In this document: positions 25,699 through 34,323 of the stretch, in pieces
How positions within the stretch are numbered: the stretch's first letter is position 1
Layout: every line of letters starts with the position of its first letter
Assembly (NCBI RefSeq): GCF_000384115.1
Contig: NZ_KB913029.1
Coordinates: 1,274,907-1,338,906, forward strand
Length of the DNA stretch: 64,000 nucleotides
DNA from: Sporichthya polymorpha DSM 43042
Lineage (GTDB): Bacteria; Actinomycetota; Actinomycetes; Sporichthyales; Sporichthyaceae
Reading direction: 5' to 3'
Notes under the pieces: model-generated
Told to the model about the DNA's origin: nothing
Seen by the model: only the letters and a program-made list of their open reading frames with translations
Databases searched by the model: none
Position numbers and translations under genes: made by a program

Positions 25699-27039
25699 GT
25701 GCCGGGAAGTCTGGTCGGCGATCGTGTTCCCGACCCCGGAGTCTCCTTGTCTCTCACCCCGCCCGGGCCGCCGCCCGCGCCCCGCCCCGCTGCGTCCCGC
25801 GTCCTGTTCGGCCGCCTGCCGACCCGCGAGGCCCGCTACCTGGCGCACGTCCTGCGCGACGAGACCGTGGGTGGGTTCCTGCTCCTGGCCGGGGCCGTGG
25901 TCGCCCTGGTCTGGGCGAATTCGCCCTGGTCCGACGCCTACGCCGAGCTGCTCCACAGCCACGTCGGGCCCAGCTCGATCGGGCTGGACCTGACCGTGGC
26001 CCACTGGGCGTCGGACGGCCTGCTCGCGCTGTTCTTCTTCGTGGCCGGCCTGGAGCTCAAGCGCGAACTCGTGGTCGGCGAGCTGCGGACGCCGGCGACG
26101 GCCCTGCTGCCGGTGGTCGCCGCCGGGTGCGGGATGGCCGTACCGGCGTTGCTGTACGTGGTGGTCAGCCTCGGGGAGCCCGGGGCGGGCGAGGGCTGGG
26201 CGATCCCGACCGCGACGGACATCGCGTTCGCGCTCACGGTGCTCGCGGTGGCCGGGTCGTCGCTCCCGACCGCCCTGCGGGCGTTCCTGCTGACGCTCGC
26301 GGTCGTCGACGACCTCGGGGCGATCACGATCATCGCGATCTTCTACACCGAGCAGATCGAGCTCGGATCCCTCGCCGGCGCGATCGCGGCCCTGGCGGCC
26401 TACGCCGTCCTGCAGCGCCGTCGGGTCCGGGCCTGGTGGGTCTACGTCCCGCTGGCGCTGGGCGTGTGGTGGCTGGTTCACGACAGCGGCGTACACGCGA
26501 CGGTGGCCGGCGTGGCCCTCGGGCTGCTCACGCGGGTCCGGCCGGACGAGGGCGAGGCCTCCTCGCCCGCGCAGCGGTTGGAGCACCGGCTGGGGCCGAT
26601 CTCGGCCGGCCTGGTGCTGCCGATCTTCGCCTTCGCCGCGGCGGGGGTCGCCGTCTCGGGCGGGGACCTGCGGGCGGCGGCCGAGGACCCGGTGGCGGCC
26701 GGCGTGGCCGTCGGGCTGGTCGTCGGCAAGTTTCTCGGCGTCCTGGGCGGGACGTGGGCGGCGGCGCGCTGGACGCGGGCCCAGCTCAGCCCCGACCTGG
26801 CCTGGAGCGACGTGGCGGCCGTGGCGACGCTGGCGGGCATCGGCTTCACGGTCTCCCTGCTGATCGGCGACCTGGCCTACGGGGAGGACCCGACCCGGTC
26901 GGCGGCGGTCAAGGTCGCGGTGCTGGCCGCCTCCCTGGTGGCCGCCGCGATCGCGGTCGTGCAGCTGCGGTTCCGGGAGCGGCACGTCCGGCGGCGGGGC
27001 GGGGAGCGTGCCGACGGACAAACCGGGCAGACTGTGTGA
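25699..27039 (+). CDS. nhaA: Na+/H+ antiporter NhaA
   Basis: A 446-residue NhaA-family antiporter with 11-12 helices. The ion-binding pair lies in LAVVDDLGAITIIAIFY; SDGLLALFFFVAGLELKREL and PTATDIAFALTVLAV are further family signatures. The C-terminus ends in a basic, Arg-rich tail. The GTG at 25699 has no well-spaced ribosome site; TTG at 25747, with GGAG five bases before it, is an alternative start. NhaA exchanges protons for sodium to maintain pH and salt balance. It is transcribed divergently from the lipoprotein gene. Confidence 0.93.
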   Translation: MPGSLVGDRVPDPGVSLSLTPPGPPPAPRPAASRVLFGRLPTREARYLAHVLRDETVGGFLLLAGAVVALVWANSPWSDAYAELLHSHVGPSSIGLDLTVAHWASDGLLALFFFVAGLELKRELVVGELRTPATALLPVVAAGCGMAVPALLYVVVSLGEPGAGEGWAIPTATDIAFALTVLAVAGSSLPTALRAFLLTLAVVDDLGAITIIAIFYTEQIELGSLAGAIAALAAYAVLQRRRVRAWWVYVPLALGVWWLVHDSGVHATVAGVALGLLTRVRPDEGEASSPAQRLEHRLGPISAGLVLPIFAFAAAGVAVSGGDLRAAAEDPVAAGVAVGLVVGKFLGVLGGTWAAARWTRAQLSPDLAWSDVAAVATLAGIGFTVSLLIGDLAYGEDPTRSAAVKVAVLAASLVAAAIAVVQLRFRERHVRRRGGERADGQTGQTV

Positions 27040-27105
27040 CCACCGCGCTGCCCGGTAGCGCGACCGTGGCGCCTCGTAGGGCGAACCAGCATTCGGGAGG
27101 ACCCC

Positions 27106-27555
27106 ATGGCCGAGATCCGCAACGGCTCCGCCGCGGCGCCCACGGGCGACGGGTCGCTGCGGGAGCCGTCGCTCGGCGAGCTCGTCGCGGCGGCGAGCCA
27201 GAACGCGTCGATCCTGGTCCGCAGTGAGATCGAGCTGGCCAAGGCCGAGCTCGCGGCCGAGGCGAAGAAGGCGGCCCTCGGCGGCGGCATGTTCGGCGGG
27301 GCGGGCCTGTTCGGCTTCTTCGGGTTCATCTTCCTTTCGTTCGGCGCCGTCTACGGCCTGGACCAGACCTCGCTCCCCCTGTGGGCCTGTTACCTGATCG
27401 TCGCCGGCGCGTACCTGCTCCTCGCGGGGATCCTGGCCGGGATCGGTCTGAAGTCGCTGAAGAAGATGGGCCCGCCCGAGCGGACGCAGCGGACGATCAA
27501 GGACACCGTCGCGACGCTGAAGAGCCGGGGCAAGAAACAGCCCGCGGACGCGTGA
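27106..27555 (+). CDS. phage holin family (PF07332/DUF1469) membrane protein, Rv3669-like
   Basis: A 149-residue protein. An N-terminal soluble helix (LGELVAAASQNASILVRSEI, LAKAELAAEAKKAALGGG) is followed by two membrane helices (GAGLFGFFGFIFLSFGAVYG and LWACYLIVAGAYLLLAGILA) and a basic tail, the DUF1469 pattern. GGAGG precedes the ATG. The name holin comes from the Pfam family; in actinobacterial chromosomes these are not lytic proteins as far as known. It overlaps no gene but directly abuts the hydrolase gene (stop at 27555, next start 27556). Confidence 0.85.
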   Translation: MAEIRNGSAAAPTGDGSLREPSLGELVAAASQNASILVRSEIELAKAELAAEAKKAALGGGMFGGAGLFGFFGFIFLSFGAVYGLDQTSLPLWACYLIVAGAYLLLAGILAGIGLKSLKKMGPPERTQRTIKDTVATLKSRGKKQPADA

Positions 27556-28476
27556 GTGCGCAGCGACGGCAGCAGTCCGGCCGACGTCGCCTGGGCCCTG
27601 GAGGGCCCGTGGACGCACCGTCAGATCGCTGCGAACGGAGCCCGGTTCCACGTCGTTGACATCGGCGAGGGACCGCTCGTCCTCCTGCTCCACGGTTTCC
27701 CCACGTTCTGGTGGACGTGGCGGCACCAGCTCGTCGCGCTCGCGGAGGCCGGCTACCGCGCCGTCGCGATGGACCTGCGCGGCTACGGCGGCAGCGACAA
27801 GACACCCCGCGGGTACGACCCGATGACGCTGACCGGCGACGTCGCGGGCGTCGTGCAGTCCCTCGGGGAGGCCGAGGCCACGATCGTGGGCCACGGCTGG
27901 GGCGGGCTGCTCGCGTGGACGAGCGCGGTCTTCCAGCCCAAGGTCGTCACGCGCCTCGCAGCCGTCTCGGCCCCGCACCCCCGGCGGATGCGCGCGGCCG
28001 TCCTCGACCGGCGGCAACTGACGGCGTCGTCGTACCTGCTCGGCTACCAGCGGCCCTGGATCCCGGAGCGGAAGCTCATCGCCGACGACGCGGCCGCGGT
28101 CGGGGAGCTGCTCCACGCCTGGGGCGCCGCGCCCGCCTGGCCCGACGCCGAGACCGAGCGGATCTACCGCCGGGCGATCCGGGTCAAGCCGGTCGCGCAC
28201 TGCGCGCTGGAGTACCACCGATGGGCGTTCCGCTCCCTGGCCCGGCCGGACGGCCTCCGGTACGCCCGGCGCATGCGGACGCCGATCCCCCGTGCGGTCC
28301 TGCACCTGCACGGCGCACGGGATCCGGTGGTCCGCCCCAGCACCGCCGCGGGGTCCGGCCGCTACGTCGCCGCGCCGTACTCCTGGTCGGTCGTCCCCGA
28401 GGTCGGGCACTTCCCGCACGAGGAATCTCCCGAGACCGTCACCAGGCTGTTACTGCACTGGCTCGAGAGCTCCTGA
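27556..28476 (+). CDS. EphE-like alpha/beta hydrolase lacking the usual nucleophile
   Basis: A 306-residue alpha/beta-hydrolase in the position of Rv3670 (EphE). The oxyanion motif HGFPTFWW (His46) and cap region match epoxide hydrolases; a C-terminal acid (GARDPVVR) and His (VPEVGHFPHEE) are present. The nucleophile elbow reads GHGWGGL: Gly114 occupies the place of the catalytic Asp of GHDWGG. Without that residue classical epoxide hydrolysis is not expected. It starts at GTG 27556 immediately after the DUF1469 gene and ends in a shared terminator opposite marP. Confidence 0.85.
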   Translation: MRSDGSSPADVAWALEGPWTHRQIAANGARFHVVDIGEGPLVLLLHGFPTFWWTWRHQLVALAEAGYRAVAMDLRGYGGSDKTPRGYDPMTLTGDVAGVVQSLGEAEATIVGHGWGGLLAWTSAVFQPKVVTRLAAVSAPHPRRMRAAVLDRRQLTASSYLLGYQRPWIPERKLIADDAAAVGELLHAWGAAPAWPDAETERIYRRAIRVKPVAHCALEYHRWAFRSLARPDGLRYARRMRTPIPRAVLHLHGARDPVVRPSTAAGSGRYVAAPYSWSVVPEVGHFPHEESPETVTRLLLHWLESS

Positions 28477-28496
28477 CGGGACGTTCTCGGGGGGTT

Positions 28497-28519
28497 GTCG
28501 GGGGGCGGAGCCCCCCGAC
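28497..28519. terminator. bidirectional terminator between EphE-like gene and marP
   Basis: A perfect 10-bp stem (GTCGGGGGGC/GCCCCCCGAC) with loop GGA lies between two converging genes, 20 bp from one stop and 3 bp from the other. Confidence 0.8.
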
Positions 28520-28522
28520 TGT

Positions 28523-29704
28523 CTAGACGCATTCCTTGGTGGAGACCTTGGCGGTCGTGGCAATGCCCTTGCGGGCGTCCTCGGCGACCTCGGCGGCGGT
28601 GAGGGCGTAGCCGGTCTGCGAGTCCTGGACGCTCTTGGCGAAGATCAGGCCGTAGACCTTGCCCTCCGGGGAGAGCAGCGGACCGCCGGAGTTGCCGGGC
28701 TCGATGCGGGCGAAGATCGAGAACACGTTCCGCTCGACGACGCCGGCGTTGTAGATGTCCGGGCCGCGGGCGTTGATCTCCTCGCGGATGCGGGCCTTCT
28801 CCAGGTGGTACGGGCCGTTGAGCGGGAAGCCGGCCACGACGGCCGAGTCCCGGCGCTTGCCGGAGGTGTCGAAGGACAGCGCCGGGGCGTTCAGGCCGGG
28901 GACGTAGATGATCGCGACGTCACGGTCCTCGTCGAAGAGCACGACGCGGCCCTGCAGACGCGTCTCGGTGCCGCCGACGGACACGGTGGGCTCGTCGACG
29001 CCGGCGACCACGTGGGCGTTCGTCATGACCCGCTCGCGGGCGTAGACGAAGCCGGTGCCCTCGAGCGCCTTGCGACAGGACTGGGCGGCGCCCTCGACCT
29101 TGACGATGCTGCGCTTGACCGCGCGGATCGCGGGGGCGGCGAGCGGGCCGGAGTCCGGCTCCTCGACCGGGATGATCTTCTCGTTGTCGAACGGCCCGAA
29201 GACCTGCGTGATGCCGTTCTTGTCGAGCACCCGCGCCAGCGAGGCGTAGAGCCGGTCGGCGCTGTCGGGCATGTAGTCGTCGACGAACGCGAGGACCTCG
29301 GACTCGCGCACCTTCTGCGACAGGTCCGACACCGGCGCGCTCGCGAGCGCGGACCCGACGAACCAGGACACGACGAGCAGCGAGACGACGCCGAGCACCG
29401 CCCCGGCGCCGGCGTCGATCGCGTGGGCGGGATGCCACGTCACCAGCCCGCGGAGGTACGCACCCGCGGCGGCCCCGATCAACTGACCCACCGTCGCCAT
29501 CGTCAGCACGATGCCGACGGCGAAGATCGCCTGCCCGAGTTCGTCGTCGAGGACCTGCACGATCTCGGGGGCCAGGAAGACCCCGAGGATGCCGCCGGCG
29601 AGGAATCCGACGAACGCCGTCAGACCGATGATGAAGCCCTGCCGGTATCCCGCCGCCGCGAAGGAGACGCAGGCAACGAGGAGAACGACGTCGATCACGC
29701 TCAC
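28523..29704 (-). CDS. marP: MarP-like membrane serine protease
   Basis: A 393-residue protease. Four N-terminal helices form a colicin V production-like domain (about 1-125), followed by a periplasmic trypsin-like domain. The triad is His231 (TNAHVVAG), Asp262 (EDRDVAIIYV) and Ser339 (EPGNSGGP). Cys210 (AAQSCRKAL) and the penultimate Cys392 correspond to the disulfide of M. tuberculosis MarP. GTG 29704 overlaps the Nudix stop by 4 bases. MarP keeps intrabacterial pH in acid by processing cell-wall hydrolases. The order nth, TlpA-like, Nudix, marP equals Rv3674c to Rv3671c. Confidence 0.94.
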   Translation of the reverse strand: MSVIDVVLLVACVSFAAAGYRQGFIIGLTAFVGFLAGGILGVFLAPEIVQVLDDELGQAIFAVGIVLTMATVGQLIGAAAGAYLRGLVTWHPAHAIDAGAGAVLGVVSLLVVSWFVGSALASAPVSDLSQKVRESEVLAFVDDYMPDSADRLYASLARVLDKNGITQVFGPFDNEKIIPVEEPDSGPLAAPAIRAVKRSIVKVEGAAQSCRKALEGTGFVYARERVMTNAHVVAGVDEPTVSVGGTETRLQGRVVLFDEDRDVAIIYVPGLNAPALSFDTSGKRRDSAVVAGFPLNGPYHLEKARIREEINARGPDIYNAGVVERNVFSIFARIEPGNSGGPLLSPEGKVYGLIFAKSVQDSQTGYALTAAEVAEDARKGIATTAKVSTKECV

Positions 29705-30360
29705 GACATCTCCTCGATCCGGCCCCGGTCCCACGGCCGCTCCCAGCCGGCCAGGTGCAGGACCCGGTCGAGCACGAAGGCGGTGAACCCCCAGACCCGG
29801 ATGCCGTCGACGTCGAAGGCGGGCGACATCCGCCCCGAGACGTGCCGCACGGTGAGACGGTTGGCCGGGTCGACGAGGTCCGCGATGCGGACCAGGTGGA
29901 CCGAGGCGACCTCGGCGAGGTCGGCCGGGCGCACCGGACTCGGCTCGCGCCACCAGGCCAGGACGGGCGTCACCGTGAAGCCGCTGACCGGCACCGAGAC
30001 CTCGGGCAGGGTCGCGAACACCTCGACCCCGGTCGGGTCCAGGCCCGTCTCCTCCACGGCCTCGCGGACCGCGGCCTCCGAGACGTCGGCGTCGGTGGGG
30101 TCGACCGCCCCGCCCGGGAAGGCCGGCTGGCCGGCGTGGTTGCGCAGGTCGGGCGCGCGCTGGATCAGCAGGATGCAGATGTCCCCGGGAGTGCCGGGAG
30201 TGCCCTGGGACGTGTCCTCCCAGAACAGCAGGAGCACGGCCGAGGCCCGGGCGCCGGACATCGGCTGCGCCGGCACGAGGGGACCGAAGTCAGCAGGTTG
30301 GATCGTCCCGGCGAGGTCGACGAGGGGAGCCAACCACTGCGGCAGCTCGACCCTGTTCAC
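29701..30360 (-). CDS. Nudix hydrolase, CoA pyrophosphatase type (Rv3672c-like)
   Basis: A 219-residue Nudix protein. The CoA-specific motif LLIQRAPDLRNHAGQPAFPG precedes the Nudix box GGAVDPTDADVSEAAVREAV followed by EETG. Together they mark the CoAse/NudL branch that cleaves CoA to 3',5'-ADP and phosphopantetheine. GTG 30360 with GAGGGG upstream is preferred over longer starts that would run into the TlpA-like gene. It overlaps marP by 4 bases. Confidence 0.92.
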   Translation of the reverse strand: MNRVELPQWLAPLVDLAGTIQPADFGPLVPAQPMSGARASAVLLLFWEDTSQGTPGTPGDICILLIQRAPDLRNHAGQPAFPGGAVDPTDADVSEAAVREAVEETGLDPTGVEVFATLPEVSVPVSGFTVTPVLAWWREPSPVRPADLAEVASVHLVRIADLVDPANRLTVRHVSGRMSPAFDVDGIRVWGFTAFVLDRVLHLAGWERPWDRGRIEEMS

Positions 30361-30385
30361 CCACGTCCCCTCGGACCCCGCTCCC

Positions 30386-30988
30386 TCAGGAGACCTGGAG
30401 GTGCTCCGCGACCGCGTCCCGGACGGCGCGTGCGCTCGTGAACGCACCATAGTGGACCGCGGCAATTCTCCCCGCGGAGTTGACGAAGAGGGTGACCGGC
30501 GGGCCGGGAATCCGCAGCGGACCGCGGACCGATCCTTTACGGTCGGCCAGCGACGGCCACGGCACCCCGTGGTACGAGAGCCACTCCCGGGACGGGGTGT
30601 CCGCGTCCTGGACCGCGACCCCGAGGAAGCGGACCCGCTCCCCCAGCTCGGCGTGCGCCTCGGTGAGGTACGGCAGCTCGGCGAGGCACGGCTTGCACCA
30701 GCTCGCCCACACGTTGATCACCATCGGCCCTCGCAGCGTCCGCAGTCCGACCGGGTCGCCACCGCCGAGGCAGTCGAGCGTCAGGTTCGGCAGCGCGGTC
30801 GTGTTCCCCGACGGTCGCGGCGAGGGCTGAGCAGCACCTGGGAGGGGGCTGTCGAGGCCCTGGCAGGTCAGGACGGGGGCATCGGCCCCCCGGGCGCCAC
30901 CGGGGCCGCTCGCGGCCGTTCCGCCGTCGCCGCCGCACGCGGCGAGCAGCAGCGGCGCCGACAGGGCCGCCGCGAGCGCGCGCCTCAT
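30386..30988 (-). CDS. TlpA/ResA-like thioredoxin-fold lipoprotein (Rv3673c-like)
   Basis: A 200-residue extracytoplasmic thiol-disulfide protein. The signal [20 protein letters not shown] contains a lipobox (LAAC). The redox site is [20 protein letters not shown] (CKPC), with the cis-Pro region [11 protein letters not shown]. Two further cysteines (LTCQGL, LDCLGG) precede the fold. ATG 30988 overlaps the nth stop by 4 bases. A role in disulfide handling or cytochrome maturation outside the membrane is inferred. Confidence 0.92.
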   Translation of the reverse strand: MRRALAAALSAPLLLAACGGDGGTAASGPGGARGADAPVLTCQGLDSPLPGAAQPSPRPSGNTTALPNLTLDCLGGGDPVGLRTLRGPMVINVWASWCKPCLAELPYLTEAHAELGERVRFLGVAVQDADTPSREWLSYHGVPWPSLADRKGSVRGPLRIPGPPVTLFVNSAGRIAAVHYGAFTSARAVRDAVAEHLQVS

Positions 30989-31698
30989 CGGGGGCCCGAG
31001 GTCCGGACGAGCTTGGCCGCCTTCTCCGGGTCGGTCTCGCCCTCGCCGTAGGCGGGGCACAGGGCCGCGGCCGGGCAGGCCCCGCAGGCCGGCTTCTTGG
31101 CGTGGCAGATCCGGCGGCCGTGCCAGATCATCCGCTGGGAGAAGTCGGTCCAGTCCTTCTTCGGAATCAGCGCCCCCACGGCGTGCTCGACCTTGACCGG
31201 GTCGTCCTCGGTCGTGAACCCGAAGCGGCGCGAGAGCCGGCCGAAATGGGTGTCGACCGTGATGCCGGGGACCCCGAACGCGTTGCCGAGGACGACGTTG
31301 GCGGTCTTGCGGCCGACGCCGGGCAGGGTCACCAGGTCCTCGAGCCGGTTGGGCACCTCGCCGCCGAAGCGGTCGCACAGGGCCTGGGCCATGCCCATGA
31401 CCGAATTCGTCTTCGCGCGGAAGAACCCGGTCGAGGCGACGATCGACTCCAGCTCCGCGCGGTCGGCGGCGGCGTAGTCCGCGGCGGTCCGGTACTTGGC
31501 GAACAGCACCGGCGTCACGAGGTTGACCCGGACGTCGGTGGTTTGAGCGGACAGGATCGTGGCCACGAGAAGTTCGAGCGGAGTGGTGAAGTCGAGCTCG
31601 CAGTGCGCGTCCGGGTAGGTCTCGGCGAGCACGCGCGAGATCCGCCGGGCACGGCGGGTGAGGGCGAGGGGCGACTCGCCGGCGAACTTTCGCGGCAC
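30985..31698 (-). CDS. nth: endonuclease III (base excision repair)
   Basis: A 237-residue DNA glycosylase/AP lyase. The helix-hairpin-helix [20 protein letters not shown] contains catalytic Lys131; catalytic Asp149 lies in [10 protein letters not shown]. The C-terminal [4Fe-4S] cluster is C198-x6-C205-x2-C208-x5-C214 ([17 protein letters not shown]). It removes oxidised pyrimidines. The GTG start at 31698 leaves 103 bp to the divergent crp gene. Confidence 0.97.
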   Translation of the reverse strand: MPRKFAGESPLALTRRARRISRVLAETYPDAHCELDFTTPLELLVATILSAQTTDVRVNLVTPVLFAKYRTAADYAAADRAELESIVASTGFFRAKTNSVMGMAQALCDRFGGEVPNRLEDLVTLPGVGRKTANVVLGNAFGVPGITVDTHFGRLSRRFGFTTEDDPVKVEHAVGALIPKKDWTDFSQRMIWHGRRICHAKKPACGACPAAALCPAYGEGETDPEKAAKLVRTSGPR

Positions 31699-31801
31699 CT
31701 CGTCAGAGTAGTTCGGGATACTGACACCGGATCACGGAGCCGCCCACCTGCGAGAACAACCCCGTTGGGCACTACGCTGCGGGAGGAAGAGGAGGCGTGC
31801 C

Positions 31802-32476
31802 GTGGACGACATGATTCGTAAGGCGCCGCTGTTCTCGGCCCTCGACGACGAGGCCGCCGGGGCACTGCGTCGTTCGATGGCGGAGATCAACCTCGGTCGC
31901 GGCCAGGTGCTGTTCCGCGAAGGGGACGCCGGCGACAAGCTGTACGTGGTTGCCGACGGCAAGGTGAAGCTGGGCCGCACGTCGAGCGACGGCCGCGAGA
32001 ACCTGCTGGCGATCCTCGGGCCGGGTGAGATGTTCGGCGAGCTGTCGCTGTTCGACCCGGGTCCCCGGACGGCCACCGCCACCGCGGTCACCGACACGCA
32101 GATCTTCGCGCTCGGGCACACCGAGCTCACCACCTGGGTCTCGGGCCGTCCTGAGGTCGCGCTGTCGCTGCTCAAGCAGATCTCGTCGCGGCTCCGCCGC
32201 ACGAACGAGGTCATCGGCGACCTGGTCTTCTCCGACGTCCCCGGCCGCGTCGCCAAGGCCCTGCTCGACCTGTCGAGCCGCTTCGGCGTCCAGTCCGACG
32301 ACGGCGTCCACGTCGGCCACGACCTCACCCAGGAGGAACTGGCCCAGCTCGTCGGCGCCTCCCGCGAGACCGTGAACAAGGCCCTCGCCGACTTCGCCGG
32401 CCGCGGCTGGATCCGCCTCGAGGCCCGCGCCGTCGTCCTCCTCGACCTCGAGCGCCTTTCCCGCCGCGCCCGCTAG
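31802..32476 (+). CDS. crp: Crp/Fnr-family transcription regulator (cAMP receptor, Rv3676-like)
   Basis: A 224-residue global regulator. The cyclic-nucleotide domain has the phosphate-binding cassette GELSLFDPGPRTATATA; the C-terminal winged helix is DLTQEELAQLVGASRETVNK. Both agree with actinobacterial Crp as in M. tuberculosis Rv3676. The GTG start has GAGGAAGAGGAG upstream, and a TACGCT -10-like element sits at 31773-31778, so this gene has a short leader, unlike neighbours with the same hexamer. It sits beside nth and faces the MBL gene, as in Mycobacterium. Confidence 0.95.
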   Translation: MDDMIRKAPLFSALDDEAAGALRRSMAEINLGRGQVLFREGDAGDKLYVVADGKVKLGRTSSDGRENLLAILGPGEMFGELSLFDPGPRTATATAVTDTQIFALGHTELTTWVSGRPEVALSLLKQISSRLRRTNEVIGDLVFSDVPGRVAKALLDLSSRFGVQSDDGVHVGHDLTQEELAQLVGASRETVNKALADFAGRGWIRLEARAVVLLDLERLSRRAR

Positions 32477-32498
32477 ATCCTCCGCGGCCGCACCGTCG

Positions 32499-32525
32499 TC
32501 GACAAGGGGTGACACCCCTTATCGA
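32499..32525. terminator. palindromic terminator between crp and MBL hydrolase genes
   Basis: AAGGGGTG-A-CACCCCTT is a perfect palindrome flanked by TCGA on both sides, giving a 27-bp symmetric element between two converging genes. A bidirectional terminator is most likely; a protein-binding site is possible. Confidence 0.65.
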
Positions 32526-32568
32526 CTCACGAGCGGTCCCGTCCGCAGGCGGTCCGGCGACCGGCTGG

Positions 32569-33414
32569 TCAGGTGTACGGGTTCGGGGGGACGGCGTCGG
32601 GGTCGGGGACCGGGACGCCGAGGTGGATCAACTGGGCCTTGACCGACCACTCGGCGGCGGGCCAGAGGCTCCGGTCGACGTCGGCGTACACGCGCTCGAC
32701 GACCTGACGCGGGGTCACGTCCCCGGCGTCGACGGCGGCACGGACCTGCTCGAGCCGTTGCCGACGGTGCGTCAGGTAGTAGTCGATCGCGGCGGCGGCG
32801 TCGGGGAGAACGGGGCCGTGGCCGGGGTAGACGGTGTCGACGGCATCCCCGGCGAGGGCGGCGAAGCGCTCCAGCGAGGCGAAGTAGTCACGTAGGACGC
32901 CGTCGGGCGGGATGACGACCGTCGGGCCGCGGCCGAGGACCATGTCACCGGTGAGGAGGGCCCGCTCGGCCGGGAGCAGGAACGTCATGCAGTCCGAGGT
33001 GTGCCCGGGGGTGTGGAGCACCCGGATCTCCAGCCCGTCGACGGTGATCTCGTCACCCTCGGCGAGTGAGGTGACGCCGTCGCCGAGGCGGACGTCGGGA
33101 TCGGCGGCGCGGACCGGGGCTTCGGCCATCCGGGCGAACCTGGCCGCGCCCTCGACGTGGTCGTGGTGACGGTGCGTCGCGAGGACGACAGCAACCGAGC
33201 GCCCACCCGCGGTCGCGGCCTCGAGCACCGCGGCGAGGTGCTCCTCGTCGGCCGGCCCGGGGTCGACGACGACGCTGCGGCTCGACCCCGGTTCGGCGAG
33301 CACCCAGGTGTTGGTGCCCTCGAGCGTCATCGGGCCCGGGTTCGGCGCGAGTACGCAGCGGGCCCGGGGCGAGAGCACGCCGCCGGTCCAGGGAGTCGCG
33401 AACGGGTCGGTCAC
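32569..33414 (-). CDS. metallo-beta-lactamase fold hydrolase (Rv3677c-like)
   Basis: A 281-residue MBL-fold hydrolase. The zinc motif is ATHRHHDHVEGA; later ligands are HTPGHTSDC, LTGDMVLGRG and YPGHGPVL. This layout fits the glyoxalase II/LACTB2-like group, which includes RNA-acting and thioester-hydrolysing enzymes. GTG 33414 lies four bases after the Nudix gene stop; the frame is open further upstream but would overlap that gene. The substrate is unknown. Confidence 0.9.
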   Translation of the reverse strand: MTDPFATPWTGGVLSPRARCVLAPNPGPMTLEGTNTWVLAEPGSSRSVVVDPGPADEEHLAAVLEAATAGGRSVAVVLATHRHHDHVEGAARFARMAEAPVRAADPDVRLGDGVTSLAEGDEITVDGLEIRVLHTPGHTSDCMTFLLPAERALLTGDMVLGRGPTVVIPPDGVLRDYFASLERFAALAGDAVDTVYPGHGPVLPDAAAAIDYYLTHRRQRLEQVRAAVDAGDVTPRQVVERVYADVDRSLWPAAEWSVKAQLIHLGVPVPDPDAVPPNPYT

Positions 33415-33418
33415 GGGG

Positions 33419-34300
33419 TCAGTCCAACGGGGAGACGTAGTCGGCGTCGCCGGGCAGGGCCATGAACAGCTCGTCGCCCCGCATCGTGACATGGGGCAGC
33501 AACGGCGCGATCTCGCGGTCGGCGGCCGCGGCCATCGCTTCGGCGACGGTGGCGTAGCGGCCGATCTCGGCGAGGCTGATCAGCGTCGGCGGCATGATCG
33601 ACATGTCGCCGTCCTGCCAGCGTTGGATCGCGACGGCCGGGCGGACCCACTCGACCTGGTCGGCCTCCTCGTGAAACTCGCGCGTCACCTGCCCGGCCGG
33701 CAGCGCGGCGACGAAGAAGCGGGTGTCGAACCGGCGCGGCTCGAACACCGGCGTCACCCAGTGCGCCCACGGCACGACAAGGTCCGCCCGCACGACCAGC
33801 CCCCGGCGGGCGAGGAAGTTCGAGAACGAGAGTTCGCGGTTGATCAGCGCGACCCGGTCGGTCTCCCAGTCCGGGCCCGACGTGTCGGCGACGACGGTCT
33901 CGGCGTCCGGGCCGGCGAGCAGGACGCCGGACTCCTCGAAGGTCTCACGGATGGCGGCACAGACCAGCGCACGCGCGAGCGGCTCCGGCGCGGCGAACAG
34001 CTTGCCCCAGTAGCTCGGGTCGGGACCGATCCACTCGACGTCGATGGAGGTGTCCCGCTCGTCCACCGAGCCGCCGGGGAACACGTAGTGCCCGGACGCG
34101 AACGCCATCGTCGCCTGTCGGCGCAGCACGTAGACCTCGGGGCCGGCGGCGGTGTCCCGCAGGAGGACGACGGTCGCGGCGTCGCGGGCGGGGACCATCT
34201 CGGTCCGGCCCTCCCACAGGTCCTCGACCTGGGTGACCCGCTTCGTCGGCAGCTTCCGGGTCCCGAGGAGAGCGCGGAACTCGGGCGGCACGACGGTCAT
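33419..34300 (-). CDS. Nudix hydrolase, NUDT19-like
   Basis: A 293-residue Nudix-domain protein. VFPGGSVDERD and the later RETFEESGVLL form a Nudix box interrupted by about 35 residues, as in NUDT19-type acyl-CoA or CoA-derivative diphosphatases. ATG 34300 is the probable start, 23 bp after the nitric oxide synthase stop, so nos, this gene and the MBL gene form one minus-strand unit. Specificity is unassigned. Confidence 0.85.
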   Translation of the reverse strand: MTVVPPEFRALLGTRKLPTKRVTQVEDLWEGRTEMVPARDAATVVLLRDTAAGPEVYVLRRQATMAFASGHYVFPGGSVDERDTSIDVEWIGPDPSYWGKLFAAPEPLARALVCAAIRETFEESGVLLAGPDAETVVADTSGPDWETDRVALINRELSFSNFLARRGLVVRADLVVPWAHWVTPVFEPRRFDTRFFVAALPAGQVTREFHEEADQVEWVRPAVAIQRWQDGDMSIMPPTLISLAEIGRYATVAEAMAAAADREIAPLLPHVTMRGDELFMALPGDADYVSPLD

Positions 34301-34323
34301 CCCGAGATGTTACGTGGGGACGA

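Noticed and set aside
27106-27555. Phage holin, hence a prophage
   Set aside because: The DUF1469 gene is at its conserved chromosomal place (Rv3669 position) with no phage genes around it.
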